DNA from: Typha latifolia
Lineage: Eukaryota; Streptophyta; Magnoliopsida; Poales; Typhaceae
Direction: 5' to 3'
NCBI GenBank assembly: GCA_019914945.1
Contig: CM034103.1
Span: 4,464,001 to 4,528,000 of the forward strand
DNA: 64,000 nucleotides
Shown here: piece after piece, positions 30,201 through 42,154 of the stretch
Layout: each line of letters begins with the position of its first letter
Position numbering within the stretch: position 1 is the stretch's first letter
Translations under genes and position numbers: made by a program
The notes under the pieces: model-generated
What the model saw: only the letters and a program-made list of their open reading frames with translations
What the model was told of the DNA's origin: nothing
Database searches by the model: none

Positions 30201-33200
30201 TTCCAATCTACCAAGGCTATGCTTATTCTAGAATAAAATTTTACCCATAATATTATTCAAGTTAACAATCATCAATCATATTATCCATTGGGTTTCTAGT
30301 ATTAAAATTAGCATCCCAATTTTAGTTAATTATATTATGAACAACCTCATAATCATACCAAAACACCTCAAAGCAGAAAGGTCTTTGCACCCGAGGAGAT
30401 AGGGGCGCAAGCTTCAGAAGAAGAGGGCATGGTTGGACCCAGTGTGCTCAAGATGAGTAATGGAACTATAAGGGAAGGCATGTATCCAAGACTCGGAGGC
30501 CAATCCTCAATCGAGTATGGCCAAACCCTATCCCGCCCCACCCTATTGTTACACCAGGTAAAGCCGCCTTGGGCCTCATGACACCCTTGTGAGGGAGGAA
30601 GCCATATCATCCTGAGAGCATGTAGGCACGTGATTTTAGCTCACAGGTTTCTCACGTGATTCAGCCCTACGATGAACCGCGGTCATGGGGCGGTCACCGC
30701 GACCCCAACTAGCGGCACCACCATCTCGACCCAAGCTGGCCTTTCCCCGGCCACCCTGATGATTATCATGAGAAACCCACAGCCAGGGCCCATACAAGCA
30801 CTCATCGGTGTCCAATATCGTCTCAGAACTCTTGCGGGATGATGTGATTCAGACTAGATCGGATCACCTTGAAAGACATTGGGCTTGATAGATCAAGTAT
30901 AGTTATCTTATTTATTATTTTTATGTGGTTTAGTTAAAGTCTTAGTATATTAGAATTTTATTTAATTAGCTAAATCTAGCCCTGCACAGTTTTGAAAAAA
31001 TATTTACAAAAATATTCTACATATATCCGAATAATATCAAACCAATTGGATAAAATCATCAACCTTCAGATATACAACTTTGGTATTCACGACTTCTTCA
31101 AATTTGGAATATATCTGTAATAAAATAAATGTTTAATCCAAGAAGATAAGAAAGACTAGTTTAGTTAAATTTATTTTAGACTTTTTAATTTAATCTCTAT
31201 AAATAGGGCCTTATAGCTTGTATCTTAGGCATGCTTGGAATGAAAGATTAATTGGCTTTTGCCCTAGCATCTCTCTTAACTAGGCAATTGGCCTCTACAT
31301 CTCCCTCCTCCCTCTTCACTAACTAGTGCCATCTCTTCCGTTGGCATGGTCTTGTCTAGCTTCTAATCTTCCTCTGCTGTCGATCCCCCTAGTCCAGTAG
31401 GACAGGCCTGCTTCTCCCCCCTCATCTCTCTATCTTAACCGTCTCTATCCCCCGTATAGTTTTTATCATAGTTGTAGATCAATCATAGCCTTCAACCATC
31501 TATCGCATCTACAAACCATCACCACCATCATCTATTGTCGAGCCACCTCCATCAACTACTTGACTTTCACTCCATCATCACATCTATCCTATACCTAGGG
31601 ATTCGTGCCTCCACCCACGGATTCCAAATCCCAGGCAGAACCGCTACGAATCAAATCAAGCCGATTCGTAATAATTGGTATCAGAGCATGTCTTCCTCAG
31701 ACCAGATGCTGACCACAAGCAAGACAACACCAAAACATCATGTAGGCAATTTTGAGAATATTAAAGAGACATCTTTTCATAGACAGGGACTACTTCTCAC
31801 CTTGAGAACAAAGTGAACGGAAGCATGGCGGAATAACGTGATTCAGACTAGATCGGATCACCTCAAAAGATATTGGGCTTGATATAGTTTTATCTTATTT
31901 ATTATTCTTATATAGTTTTATTTAATTAGCTAAATCCATCTCTGCGCAATTTCAGAAAAATATTCACAGAATAATCTAAAGATATCTAAATAATATCAAA
32001 CTAATTGGATAAGATCACCATCTAGAGGAATATATCTGTGACAAAATGAAGGTTTAATCCAAGAAGATAAGGAAGACTGGTTTAGTTAAATTTATTTTAG
32101 AATTTTTAATTTAATATCTATAAATAGGACATTATGGCTTGTATCTTAGGCATGCTTAGAATGATAAATTAATTGGCGTTTGCGCTAGCATCTCTCTTAA
32201 CTAGGCCATTGGCCTCTACATCTCCCTCCTCCCTCTTCACCAACTAGTGCCACCTTTTCTGTCAGCACAGTGTCATCTAGCTTCTAATCTCTTTCTGCCG
32301 TCGATCCCCCTAGTCTCGCAGGGCCTACTTCTCCCCCTTCGTCTCTCTATCTTAACTGTCTCTACCACAGTTATAGGCCAATCATAGCCTTCAACCATTT
32401 ACCGCATCTGCATCCGTATCCGCAAACCACCACCTCTATTATCTATTGCCGAGCCACCTCCATCAGCTACTCGGCCTCCACTCCATCATCACCTCCATCT
32501 TATACCTAAGAATCCGTGCCTCCACCCATGGATCTCAAATCCCGTACAAAACCGCTACGAATTAGATCAAGCCGAACATGCATCCCTAAGCACCATCCCT
32601 CCCAAGCTACCCCTTTTAGACTTCTCCTCTAATGCTTTCCATTTGGGCTAGTTAGGACAGTTCACAAGGTCATGACCTATCTTGCCATAAGCAAAACAAA
32701 ACACCGGCAAATCCTCATAGGTGAATTTAACATTTACCTTCCTATGCCATATACCAACCAACATGGCTTGTCTTAGCGGCTTGGACAGGTCCAAATCGAT
32801 GCACATTCTAGCATAACGACTGCGGACTCTAGACACCGTGGCATCGTCCACTCGCAGAGGCTTACCAAGCTTGGCGGCAATGTTGCTTAGGATCTCTAGC
32901 TTCCAGTATTTTAGTGGCAAGTTAACAAACTGAACCCAAATTGGGGCCGATTTGATGACCTCATCCTCAACTTGGAAATTCAGCTTCCACGAAATTAAGT
33001 TCAGGATCTAGCCTATTATAGTCCATGGTCCTTCAATAGGAACCCTTATCATATCATCCTCAAATGCAAGGCGAAAGAGGTAGAATCCCGCCTACATATC
33101 CGAAGTAAGAAAAGGAGCTGAGACTAGCCAAATCTTTGCTAGAATATTCCTAAGAATGCCAATAGGGACCGACTTACCTAAAAACTTACCATAAAGCCCG

Positions 33201-33760
33201 TATCTCCATTCCTCGATGCTACTCTCAAGCAACTCAGGGTCAATTTCGACACAATCGACAGAGTCCGCTGTGATGAGGTCAAGGATATGGCTCGGCATTG
33301 TTCGAGGATGTAGTTTCTGGCACAGATTTGCTGGGCTATTGCCTTTCGCCGCCTGCGCCCAAAAACCTAGAACAAGCACGGGTTATGGGGCTATCCTCTG
33401 GGCATCAGCCACCTTGCCTCCACCATTGTCAAAGCTTCCATTGAAATTTCTAGGGGTTGGGCCAGGAGAACTAGGCAACCTAGAAGTAGACTCAAGAGGT
33501 CTCAGTGACCCAGGATAGGAGCAAGCGAGTTTATCCCCAAGGGGGTAGAAGGGGTAGGCGAAACCAAAGCATCTCCCACTGGAGCAAAAGGGGTAGGAGA
33601 AGCCGAAGCTTCCCCTATGGGGGCAGAAGGGGCACACTACTACTGACGAAGCCAAGGTTCCAGCACTTTCTTTCAGGAGGAATCTCCTTTCTTCGAAAGA
33701 TGTATCCCTTTTAGAAAAATAGGGTGGAGTTTCATTTTCTCCTTGAAAAAATATCACTTA
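27231..33760 (-). mobile_element. L1-type LINE, degenerate, interrupted by an LTR remnant
   Basis: Read on the minus strand. ORF1 starts near 33757. It has a DUF4283-like RNA-binding region (33380-33060) and a zinc-knuckle-like end near 32690-32650. In that knuckle, CFAYGKIGHDLVNC has Tyr where the second Cys belongs. ORF1 continues after the LTR insertion at about 30840-30660 (CLYGPWLWVSHDNH). ORF2 keeps part of the endonuclease (GFTWCNNRVGRDRVW, about 30560-30520), the reverse transcriptase with motif YTDD (about 29040-29020), and the zinc-binding domain after it (CPMCRMETESVSHLLF, 27860-27800). Its 3' end is an A-rich tail at about 27231-27245. Many frameshifts and stops show it is inactive. 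The N-terminal half of the endonuclease appears deleted. Confidence 0.85.
30841..32578 (+). mobile_element. LTR-retrotransposon remnant: two LTRs with about 170 bp between
   Basis: Two direct repeats, about 30844-31664 and 31838-32575, both start GTGATTCAGACTAGATCGGA. Both contain GGCATGCTT, CTAACTAG and CACCTCCATC words and end in ACCGCTACGAAT then CAAGCCGA. Just after the first copy lies TTGGTATCAGAGC (31674 onward), a primer-binding site for initiator tRNA-Met. Just before the second is a purine-richer stretch containing CACCTTGAGAACAAAG. The copies differ by small indels. No gag or pol remains. The element interrupts the LINE ORF1, so it inserted later than the LINE. Confidence 0.85.
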
Positions 33761-35640
33761 TCTTTAATGAATTATTATTCTAGTCACTCTTTTTTATTCA
33801 ATTTTCTTTCTCCACATCCATCCATGAAAGTATTTTAGTAGTTTGTATTATTATTTTTACCATATATCACATCAAATATAATTATTACATAATATATAAG
33901 TATATAACTAAATACTAAAATAATTTATACTAGTATAAGCTCTACTATACTAGTATTGAGTTTAACTTTTCTATTTTGTTGAGAAATGAAAAACAAAAAC
34001 ATTTAGGTTCATAGTTTATAATCTACGAATTAGAGTTTTATGTATAGGTGACAAATAGTTATTGTAGTGCTTTTATGGTTAGACCAATGATAGTTCTAAT
34101 GAACTTGTTTAAAAGTTACATTAGTAAATATGCAATATTGTAGTGGTGCATTTTTGTGTGTCCAAATCGTAGTATGGAAAGGCAAACAAGTTGAGGACCT
34201 GTCAAAATTGTGTTTCTGAGTGGCTCAATATAAGTAAGACGGGGTGTCCACTCTTGCTAGTAAGACGAAAGTAGCTAAACTATTAACAACAAAATTTAAA
34301 AATTTATTAAAAAAACAAATGCCTAAACTTAATAGACTCTCACCAATTCTCTTTTATTGGCTGATTCATGTCAGAAGATAATGGTAATAGTCACCACATT
34401 CTTAGGTGTTAGTTTCAGTAGTAATATGAAGTAAAACTCCATATTTCTTCTTTGACTGTTTAGTAAGATAGAGTCAAATTTAGCTTAAAAAATTAGGTTT
34501 GCTAAAACGAAACCTTGGAAGGACCAAAGTAAATGCCTACGGATGTATATTTATAGAGGGTTTCTTATGTGCAATCGAATTAATTCTTTATCAATCAATT
34601 TGATGAAGATCTAACGGTTAAGATCTTTAAGGGTATAATAGGAATGAAAGATATTACCGGTTCAGCAGGTAATTTTTTTTAGATATATAATCTTGCACAT
34701 TATTTTTTAATAATTATATTATCTTAATATTTTATTAAGTAAAAGACATATATATCATTTACTTAGAGTAATGTATATATATCAAAATAAGGGTATTGAT
34801 GACTTTTATAATTAAGTTGATAAAAATTTAATTATATTTTATCTTTTTAATTATTTTTTATTATTTACATATATCTCTCATTAGTTTAAGATTGATTTAA
34901 ATTAAATTTTAATAGATAGAGATAGAGAATTATATTTAAATTAAAGTTTATTATCAAATAATCAAATTTAAATTATTTAATATTAAATAATATCTCCTAT
35001 AATTAAGGTATAATTATATTTAAGAGAGAAATTTTAACGGAAGAAAAAAAAACTTGTAGAGCACTTCTTCTGTACTTATCAATCACTTTGATGAAGATCT
35101 AATAGTTAAGATTTTCAAGGGTATAACAAGAAAATTGGGAAGTTAGGCACACATAATTAATCTTCTTAACTAATATACTTTTTTTTACTTAATGTAGTTT
35201 TGGAACCGGTACTGGTTTCGGGTATAACAAGAAAATTGGGAAGTTAGGCACACATAATTAATCTTCTTAACTAATATACTTTTTTTTACGTAATGTAGTT
35301 TTGGAACCGGTACCGGGAAACCGGTACCGGGTATGAAAACTACCTATTATAGCCGTTGGATTAAGGTTATAATTTTTAAAGGTGCATTGAAGTATTTGCC
35401 ATATTTATATCTCACTATATTAGCCTCAAATTTATATATTAAGATATAATGTACATGTGAGATTATATTTTTATCCGCATATTAGTTATAATATTGATGA
35501 TTTATGGTAACCTTTGTAGATCTTATCAGATTATTTAAATTATAAATATAGTTTATATCTGGGATAAATTATTTTGAGTACGTATTTAATGCTCTGACTT
35601 ATCTCGCCATGTATATCATGCTTGCCATATGGGCGGGGAC
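33761..35640. other. AT-rich intergenic DNA with tandem duplication
   Basis: No gene is seen. A phrase GATGAAGATCTAA...GTTAAGAT...AAGGGTATAA appears near 34603 and again near 35090. At 35120-35320 a 101-base unit is tandemly duplicated (copies start GTATAACAAGAAAATTGGG at 35121 and 35222) and ends in GGAACCGGTAC. The copies are nearly identical. Short GGTACCGG palindromes follow at 35305-35330. Confidence 0.65.
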
Positions 35641-36185
35641 TAGGGGTGAAAACGGATCGGATACGGATCGGATAGTGCTTAACCCATATCTGAATCCATA
35701 TTTTTAGTCCGGATACGAATTCGGATACAGATATTAGACGGATAGCAAAATTTAAAACCATATCCTAACTAAACGGATACAGAATATTTTCGGATCTTAA
35801 ACGGATATTGATTGAATTTAAAATAATTATAATATTTTATTTATATATAATTAACACAAACTTATTAAGAGTTTTACGATAAATAATTTTTTTGTATGTC
35901 AAATTTATAAAATTAGAGAAATTAATCTCTATAAATAATATATAATGTATTATTAGTAATAATATTAATATTTACTATTTAAATAAGCAAACTAAAAACT
36001 GTAAATTATTTAAAAAAATATGCGGATAAACGGATATCCGATATCCGTATCCGAATCCGAAAAATATATCCAACCCGTATCTGAATCCGTATCCTAATTG
36101 GATAGAAATTTTTTATCCGAATCCGATCCGAATCGGGTCAGATAGCAGGTCGGGTCGGAGTTAATCTGACTCGTTTTCACCCCTA
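35641..36185. mobile_element. hAT-type MITE with perfect 8-bp target duplication
   Basis: The element has 14-base terminal inverted repeats, TAGGGGTGAAAACG at the left and CGTTTTCACCCCTA at the right. It is flanked by the identical octamer GCGGGGAC at 35633-35640 and 36186-36193. Inside are many CGGATA and GGATCGG subrepeats near both ends around an AT-rich centre; there is no open frame. The TIR start TAGGGGTG and the 8-bp duplication are hallmarks of hAT transposition. Confidence 0.93.
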
Positions 36186-36246
36186 GCGGGGACATAGCTT
36201 TCCAAATTTCTCAGCTTGAGGTCAAGGTGACAGAAGCGTGGTGGAT
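36186..36246 (+). mobile_element. gypsy internal 3'-end fragment before the 5' LTR
   Basis: The phrase GCTTGAGGTCAAGGTGACAGAAGCGTGGTGGAT here matches, with few changes, the sequence just before the 3' LTR at about 40606-40638. This is where the internal 3' end and polypurine tract of the element should be. Its presence upstream of the 5' LTR implies that a second, related copy once lay here. The hAT MITE interrupts that older copy. Confidence 0.6.
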
Positions 36247-39200
36247 TGATACAACTAGAGCTGGATCAAGTTGAATCGGAATGATACGATTCAGACTTCA
36301 CCGATGTTGTCTCGAACATAAATACACTTTAGGGGAATCTTTTATTCTTATTTTAGTGTTTAATTTATAGAAAAATAAGTTTTCGGTATGTCGCGTTCAA
36401 ACGCAGGTGGAGTGCGTTCGAACGCGCTTGTGAACACAGGTGGAGTACGTTCGAACGCGCTTATGAACGCCTGCATTAGGTTCGCACATACAGAGAGTGC
36501 AAAATGTGCGTCTGAATATTGCGTTTGAATGCGCCTGCGAATGCCTGCATTGCGTTCGCACATACAGAGAACAAAAAATATGCATTCCAACGCGATCGGG
36601 CTTGTTCGAACGTGGTCGATGAAAATCTACTATTTTAGGGTTAATAATTGTCAAATTTGAATTGTTTGGTTAGCCTATAAAGGTATGGATGGCAACCATG
36701 GAATAATTATTGAATGAATTGAGTTTTGCCCTAGCCTCCTTCATCTTCTGCTCTCTCATTCTCTCGTTCTCCAGCGTCGCCGCTTCTAGCCTCCTTCAAC
36801 CAGCCAATCACCCTAGTCCCATAAGGCGGCCCACCCCTCTCCCTTCTTCTAATCTATCTATCACCTTGCCCTAACTCCTACCATCACCCATAACCCTTCC
36901 ACCTCCACGTATTCACCGGTGCCACCCCATTACCACCGATCCACCTCCATCCATCATCACCTAGGATCTCGTGCCTCCATCCACGGATCCAAAGAAGGAC
37001 TTCCTAACGTCCGTCTACTAATGAGACAATATCTAGATATCCCACCGTCCGATTCGCCTGAAACTAGATTTTTTAGAAAGCTTATTTCAAGAACTTCCAC
37101 ATATCAAAATTTCATATCAATCCGATGGCTATATCTTTCGAGATCTATTTTCAAAGTTTTGTGCCAAATCCTATCCAGATCTGAAAATCGGGATAGATCG
37201 AGCCTTATCCTACGGGGAGATCATATCAAGTTGGTATCAGAGCCACCGTTCCTTGGACACATGCTTCCTATGACAACAACTAAGGCTATGGCTGCACGGC
37301 GAGATGAGGAAGATGAGATTTCCCTAATAGAGGAGGGGGAAACGGTTGCGGGAATTTCCACCCGCAACTGCCCGACCAAATCTGAATACACAAGAGCCTA
37401 GCGTTCAAGCCATATTGGGGTCTCTTTTCAAAAAAATGGCCATCAACAACTAGATGATGATGGAGATAATGTGGGAATTACGGGCGACAAGGGAAGACAT
37501 GGTGAACGGAAATGCACCATTGACCCCACGACGCAAGTCCACCGCCATGAACCCGCCGCCATCGGTTCAAAATTTGCAACCACAAGAGCCTCTGCTGCCA
37601 CCACCATATGGGCAGAGACAAGCAAGGATGATTCCACCAAGCCTAGTTGCCGGTGCGCCCATCCGACGAGTGAACCACTATGGAGATCGTCTTGGAGATA
37701 TAGATCCGTGGGCGGGACAATACGAACTGGAACCGCGTCGAGTTAACCAAAATCGAAGGAGGGATCATCAGCCATTCATGGTGCATCCTCCTCCGGTTAG
37801 ACAAGGAATGGGATGTGATCTAGATTGAGACAACGGTATCCATGGGCAAATCGTGCATCTCGAATTTCCAAAGTTCAAAGATGGTGATTCGATCGATTGG
37901 TTGTATAGGGTGGAACAATTCTTCATGTACCAAGATATAGCGGAAGAATATAAGGTGACGCTTGTGAGCTTCCACCTTGAAGATGTAGTGCTTCATTGGT
38001 TTCGAGCAGCCAATGCCCATGAGACGATTGAAACTTAGGCTGACTTTTGTGCCGATATCACGCAGCGATTTGGAGCATCAGGGTATGAAGAGTTCGATGC
38101 TCTCCTCTCAAAGACGATGCAAAGGACCACAGTTGGGGCATACCAAGAAGAATTTGAGAGGATAAGTAGCTGATGCCAACCCCTATGGATGGATCAGCAA
38201 CTTCGCGCACACCTTCATCTCCGAGCTGTGGGGAGACATACAAGCCGACGTGAGGAGTTTAAGGCCTAGAACCTTAAAGGAGGCATTCGAAGATGCAGTA
38301 CTCATGGAAGACAAACATCGAGCCATGAAGTTACACCTCAAACAGAACTGGACAAGCCAAGGAAGTTGCAATCCAGTTCAACCAACCATAGCTGTAGGAA
38401 ATATTATCGGCGTACCAAGAAACACTGCTGCAATGGTGCCTCCTCGAGCACCCATGAAGCCATCCTAAGATGTGAAGTACGCCGATAATACCAAGAAACA
38501 CTGCTGCAATCTAGTTCAACCAACCACAGCTGTAGGAAATATTATCGGCGTACCAAGAAACACTACTGCAATGGTGCCTCCTCGAGCACCCATGAAGCCA
38601 TCCTAAGATGTGAAGTACGCCCCTAGAGGTCCGGTACGAGCACTCACACCTGCTCAAGTGGAGGAACGAAGAGCCAAAGGCCTATGTTTTCGTTGTTAAA
38701 TTTGTACCCGAACATCGCTGCGCTAAACCAATGGGATCGGTGATGCTAATAGATGGATTAGAGGAGGTAGAGGATGAGATTGTAACTGAAGATGAAGGTG
38801 TGGCTAGACATCAAGGAGGAGTAGCTGAGGAGCAACCCGTGGAGGACATAATAGCCAAAATCTCCCTCCATGCCTATTTAGGGACAGTCGCGCCAAAGAC
38901 TTTGCAGGTGAATAGTGTAATCAAGACAACCATAGTGAGGATCTTGATCGACACCGAGTCCACCCACAACTTCATGGACAAGAGGCTTTTTAGGAAGATT
39001 GGGCTCGAGTCGAAACCCACGGACGGGTTTGATGTGACGATTGGAGATGGCACCACCTTGCGAGCAAATTTCATTTATGGAGGTGTGGAATTGAAGGTGT
39101 AAGGCCAAACTTTTATATTGGATCTTTATCCGTTGGCCTAGCAAGGTGCCGACATTGTCTTGGGGACCCAATGACTTCAAAGCTTGCAAATGATTGTTAT

Positions 39201-41520
39201 TGAACCAGAACATCCACCATCAAGGAAAATACCCACTGAGATGCAAGAGCTGCTGTAGGAATTCAAGGATCTCTTTTAGGAGCCCCAAGGACTACTATTG
39301 ACCCGTTGGCATGACCATCTCATTCAAATCATTCCAGGGGCTGAATCGGCAAATGTTCGGCCATATCAGTACCCACATGTCCAGAAGGAGGAGATCAACA
39401 AATTGGTGATGGAAATGCTAGAGCAAGGAATTATTCAACCGAGTATAAGTGCCTACTCATCGCCGGTGCTACTGGTTCGGAAGAAAGACGGGAGTTGGCA
39501 GTTTTGCGTCGACTACCGAGCCTTAAATGCGATCACCGTCAAAGACCGGTACCCAATACTGATAATCGAGGAGTTGCTGGATGAACTTACAGGGTCGGCC
39601 TACTTCAGCAAACTTGACTTAAGAGCAGGATACCATCAAATCCGCGTCGAGTCATGCCGTTTGGGCTCACCAATGCACCGGCTACCTTCCAAGTGTTGAT
39701 GAATGACCTTTTTTGCCCACTCTTGTGTTTGTACATGCTCATCTTCTTTGACGATATTCTAGTGTATAGCAGGAATTGGAGCGAGCACTTGAGGCATGTG
39801 CATGAGGTGTTAAATATCTTGCGACAAAACTAGTTAAAAGTCAAGATGAGTAAGTGCCTATCGAGTGAGCTACGAGTGGAGTACTTGGGTCATATAATCT
39901 CAGCGAGAGGAGTGGAAGCCAATCCAAGCAAGATCAAAAATATGGTGGATTGGCCAACTCCCACTAATCAGCGGGAATTGAGAGGATTCCTTGGGTTGAC
40001 GGGGTACTATTAGTGATTCGTTACCAACTACAGCAAGATTGCTGCCCTGCTGACCTCCTTACTCATAAAAGGAGGGTTTTAATGGACGAGCAAGGTGATG
40101 AAGGCTTTTGAAGCATTAAAGATAGCTATGTCTACCGCACCGGTTTTGGCTCTGGCAGATTTCAACAAGCCCTTCGTGGTGGAATGCCATGCTTCGGGTG
40201 AAGGCATTGGAGCTGTATTGATGCAAGATGGCAAGCCCGTAGCTTATATGAGCAAGGCATTGTCGAACTAGTCGCGACAGCTATCCACCTACGAGCGTGA
40301 AATGCTAGCAATTCTACACGCCGTCACCAAATGGTGACCCTACTTCATGGAGCAACGTGTGCACACCCCAGCACAACAACGATGGGTCACGAAACTCCTT
40401 GGGTATGACTACAAGCTAGTCTATAAAAAGGGAATCGAGAACCCGAGCAGCCGATGCCCTTTCTCGCTAGCCGGATACAAGTGAGTTCGCATCCTTTTCA
40501 ACACCAACCCTTCCTCTATTTTTAGATATGTGGGGAACCCGTGCAGAGGATCAAATCATGGAGGAGCTTGGGTCAGAGTTCAATGATCGCTTCCCTAATT
40601 CCACACCTTGAGGACAAGGTTGCAGAAGCGTGGTGGATTGATATGATTCGGACTTCACCGATGTCGTCTCGAGCATAGATACACTTTAGAGGTGTCTTTT
40701 ATTCTTGCTTTAGTGTTTAATTCATAGAAAAATAAGTTTTCGGTATGTCACGTTCGAACACGGGTGGAGTGCATTCGAACGCGCTTGTAAACGCCCGCAT
40801 TAGGTTCGCACATACAGAGAGTGTGAAATGTGCGTTCGAACACGATCGTGTTCGCACATACAGAGAATGCAAAATGTGTATTTGAACGCGATAAGGCGCG
40901 TTTGAACGCGATCAACAAAACTCTACTATTTTAGGATTAATAATTGCCAATTTTGAATTGTTTGATTAGCCTCTAAAGGTATGGATGGCAACCATGAAAT
41001 GATTATTAAATGAATTAAGTTTTGCCCTAGCCTCCTTCATCTTCTTCTCTCTCGTTCTCTCGTTCCTCGGCATCGCCCCTTTTAGCCTCCCTCGACCGGC
41101 CAATCACCCTAGTCCCTTAGGGGCGGCCTACCCTTCTCCATTCTTCCAATCTATCTATCACCTTGCCCTAACCCCTACCATCACCCATAACTCTTCCACC
41201 TCCACGTATTCACCGGTGCCACCCCATTACCGCCGGTCAACCTCCATCTATCATCACCTAGGATCTCATGCCTCCATCCATGGATCCAAAGAAGGAATTC
41301 CTAATGTCCGTCTACTAATCGGACGATATCTAGAGATCCCACCGTCCGATTCGCCTAAAACTAGATTTGCTGGAAAGCTCGTTTTTAAGGCTTCATCAAA
41401 ATTTCGCGTCTATCTGATGGCTGCATCTTTCAGGATCTATTTTCAAAGTTCCATACCAAATCCTGTTTAGATCTAAAAATCGGGATAGATCGAGCCTTGG
41501 CCTAAGGGGAGATCGTATCA
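36247..41520 (+). mobile_element. Ty3/gypsy LTR retrotransposon lacking integrase
   Basis: The 5' LTR is 36247-37228 and the 3' LTR 40639-41520. Both start TGATA and end TATCA. TTGGTATCAGAGCC follows the 5' LTR as a primer-binding site. Internal parts in order are: gag with HLEFPKFKDGDS-like and ADFCADITQRFG motifs (37840-38130), a broken zinc knuckle (about 38680), protease around ILIDTESTHNF (38940-38975; Glu replaces the Gly of the usual DT/SG triad), reverse transcriptase (39360-40010, with FFDDILVYS), and RNase H (40020-40480). Integrase is missing. Many stops and at least one frameshift (about 39655) kill the frame. A 138-base tandem duplication lies in gag (38375-38620). The LTRs contain clustered CGTTCGAACG palindromes. 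Confidence 0.9.
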
Positions 41521-42147
41521 CGGAAGAAATAAATTTGCTTTCGACAATAAGGCTTTTTGCCGGGGGGTGTTCGAACACCTAGGACTGCGTTCGAATGCAC
41601 TATGCGAACGCCTACACGCATTCACAAAAACAGAGAACATGATTTGTGCATTCAAACAACCTCGAGTCCATTCGAACACCTGCATGCATTTGCAAAGACA
41701 GAGAACAAGATTTACACGTTTGAACTGCCTCTGGCGCATTCGAACGCGCCGCGGTGAGAACACTTAGTTTTTAGGGCTTTATTTTTGTTGTTTGGGTCCA
41801 AAGGGTAGCCTCTAAGTATTGTGGAGTGCACCCTAGTTGGGTTATGTTATGAATCCATCTTCTTTCTCCTTATCTCCCTCTCTTTCTCTTTCTTCTTCTT
41901 CTTCTTCTTCTTTCCCTAACTTCATATCATCTCCTAGCCTACATTGGTTAGATCATTCTCCTCATCTATCATGGCCCTACTTCTTCTAGGAGTGACCCAT
42001 TCTTTTCCCTTCGTCCTATTCTCTTATCTAATCGCAAGTATCCCTATCTTTATATCATCCCTCTTCCATCCCTTCTATCACATCAAGAACTCCCTTCAAA
42101 TCTAAATACCCAATTTAACTCTCTCATTAGTCCGGTTCGTAACAGCA
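41521..42147 (+). mobile_element. LTR-like segment related to the gypsy LTR
   Basis: The segment directly abuts the 3' LTR end at 41520. It contains the same type of GCGTTCGAA and GAACGC palindromic words and CACAAAAACAGAGAACA phrases seen in the gypsy LTRs, then a leader-like part rich in CTTCTTCTT and CCATCTTC. It stops at AACAGCATGGTAC, where a primer-binding site would be expected. It may be the LTR of a second element whose body has been replaced by, or deleted into, the copia fragment that follows. Confidence 0.5.
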
Positions 42148-42154
42148 TGGTACT

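Noticed and set aside
36247..41520. endogenous pararetrovirus or other integrated plant virus
   Set aside because: Gag, protease, RT and RNase H order, LTRs and primer-binding site all fit a Ty3/gypsy retrotransposon; no movement-protein-like or viral coat region is seen.
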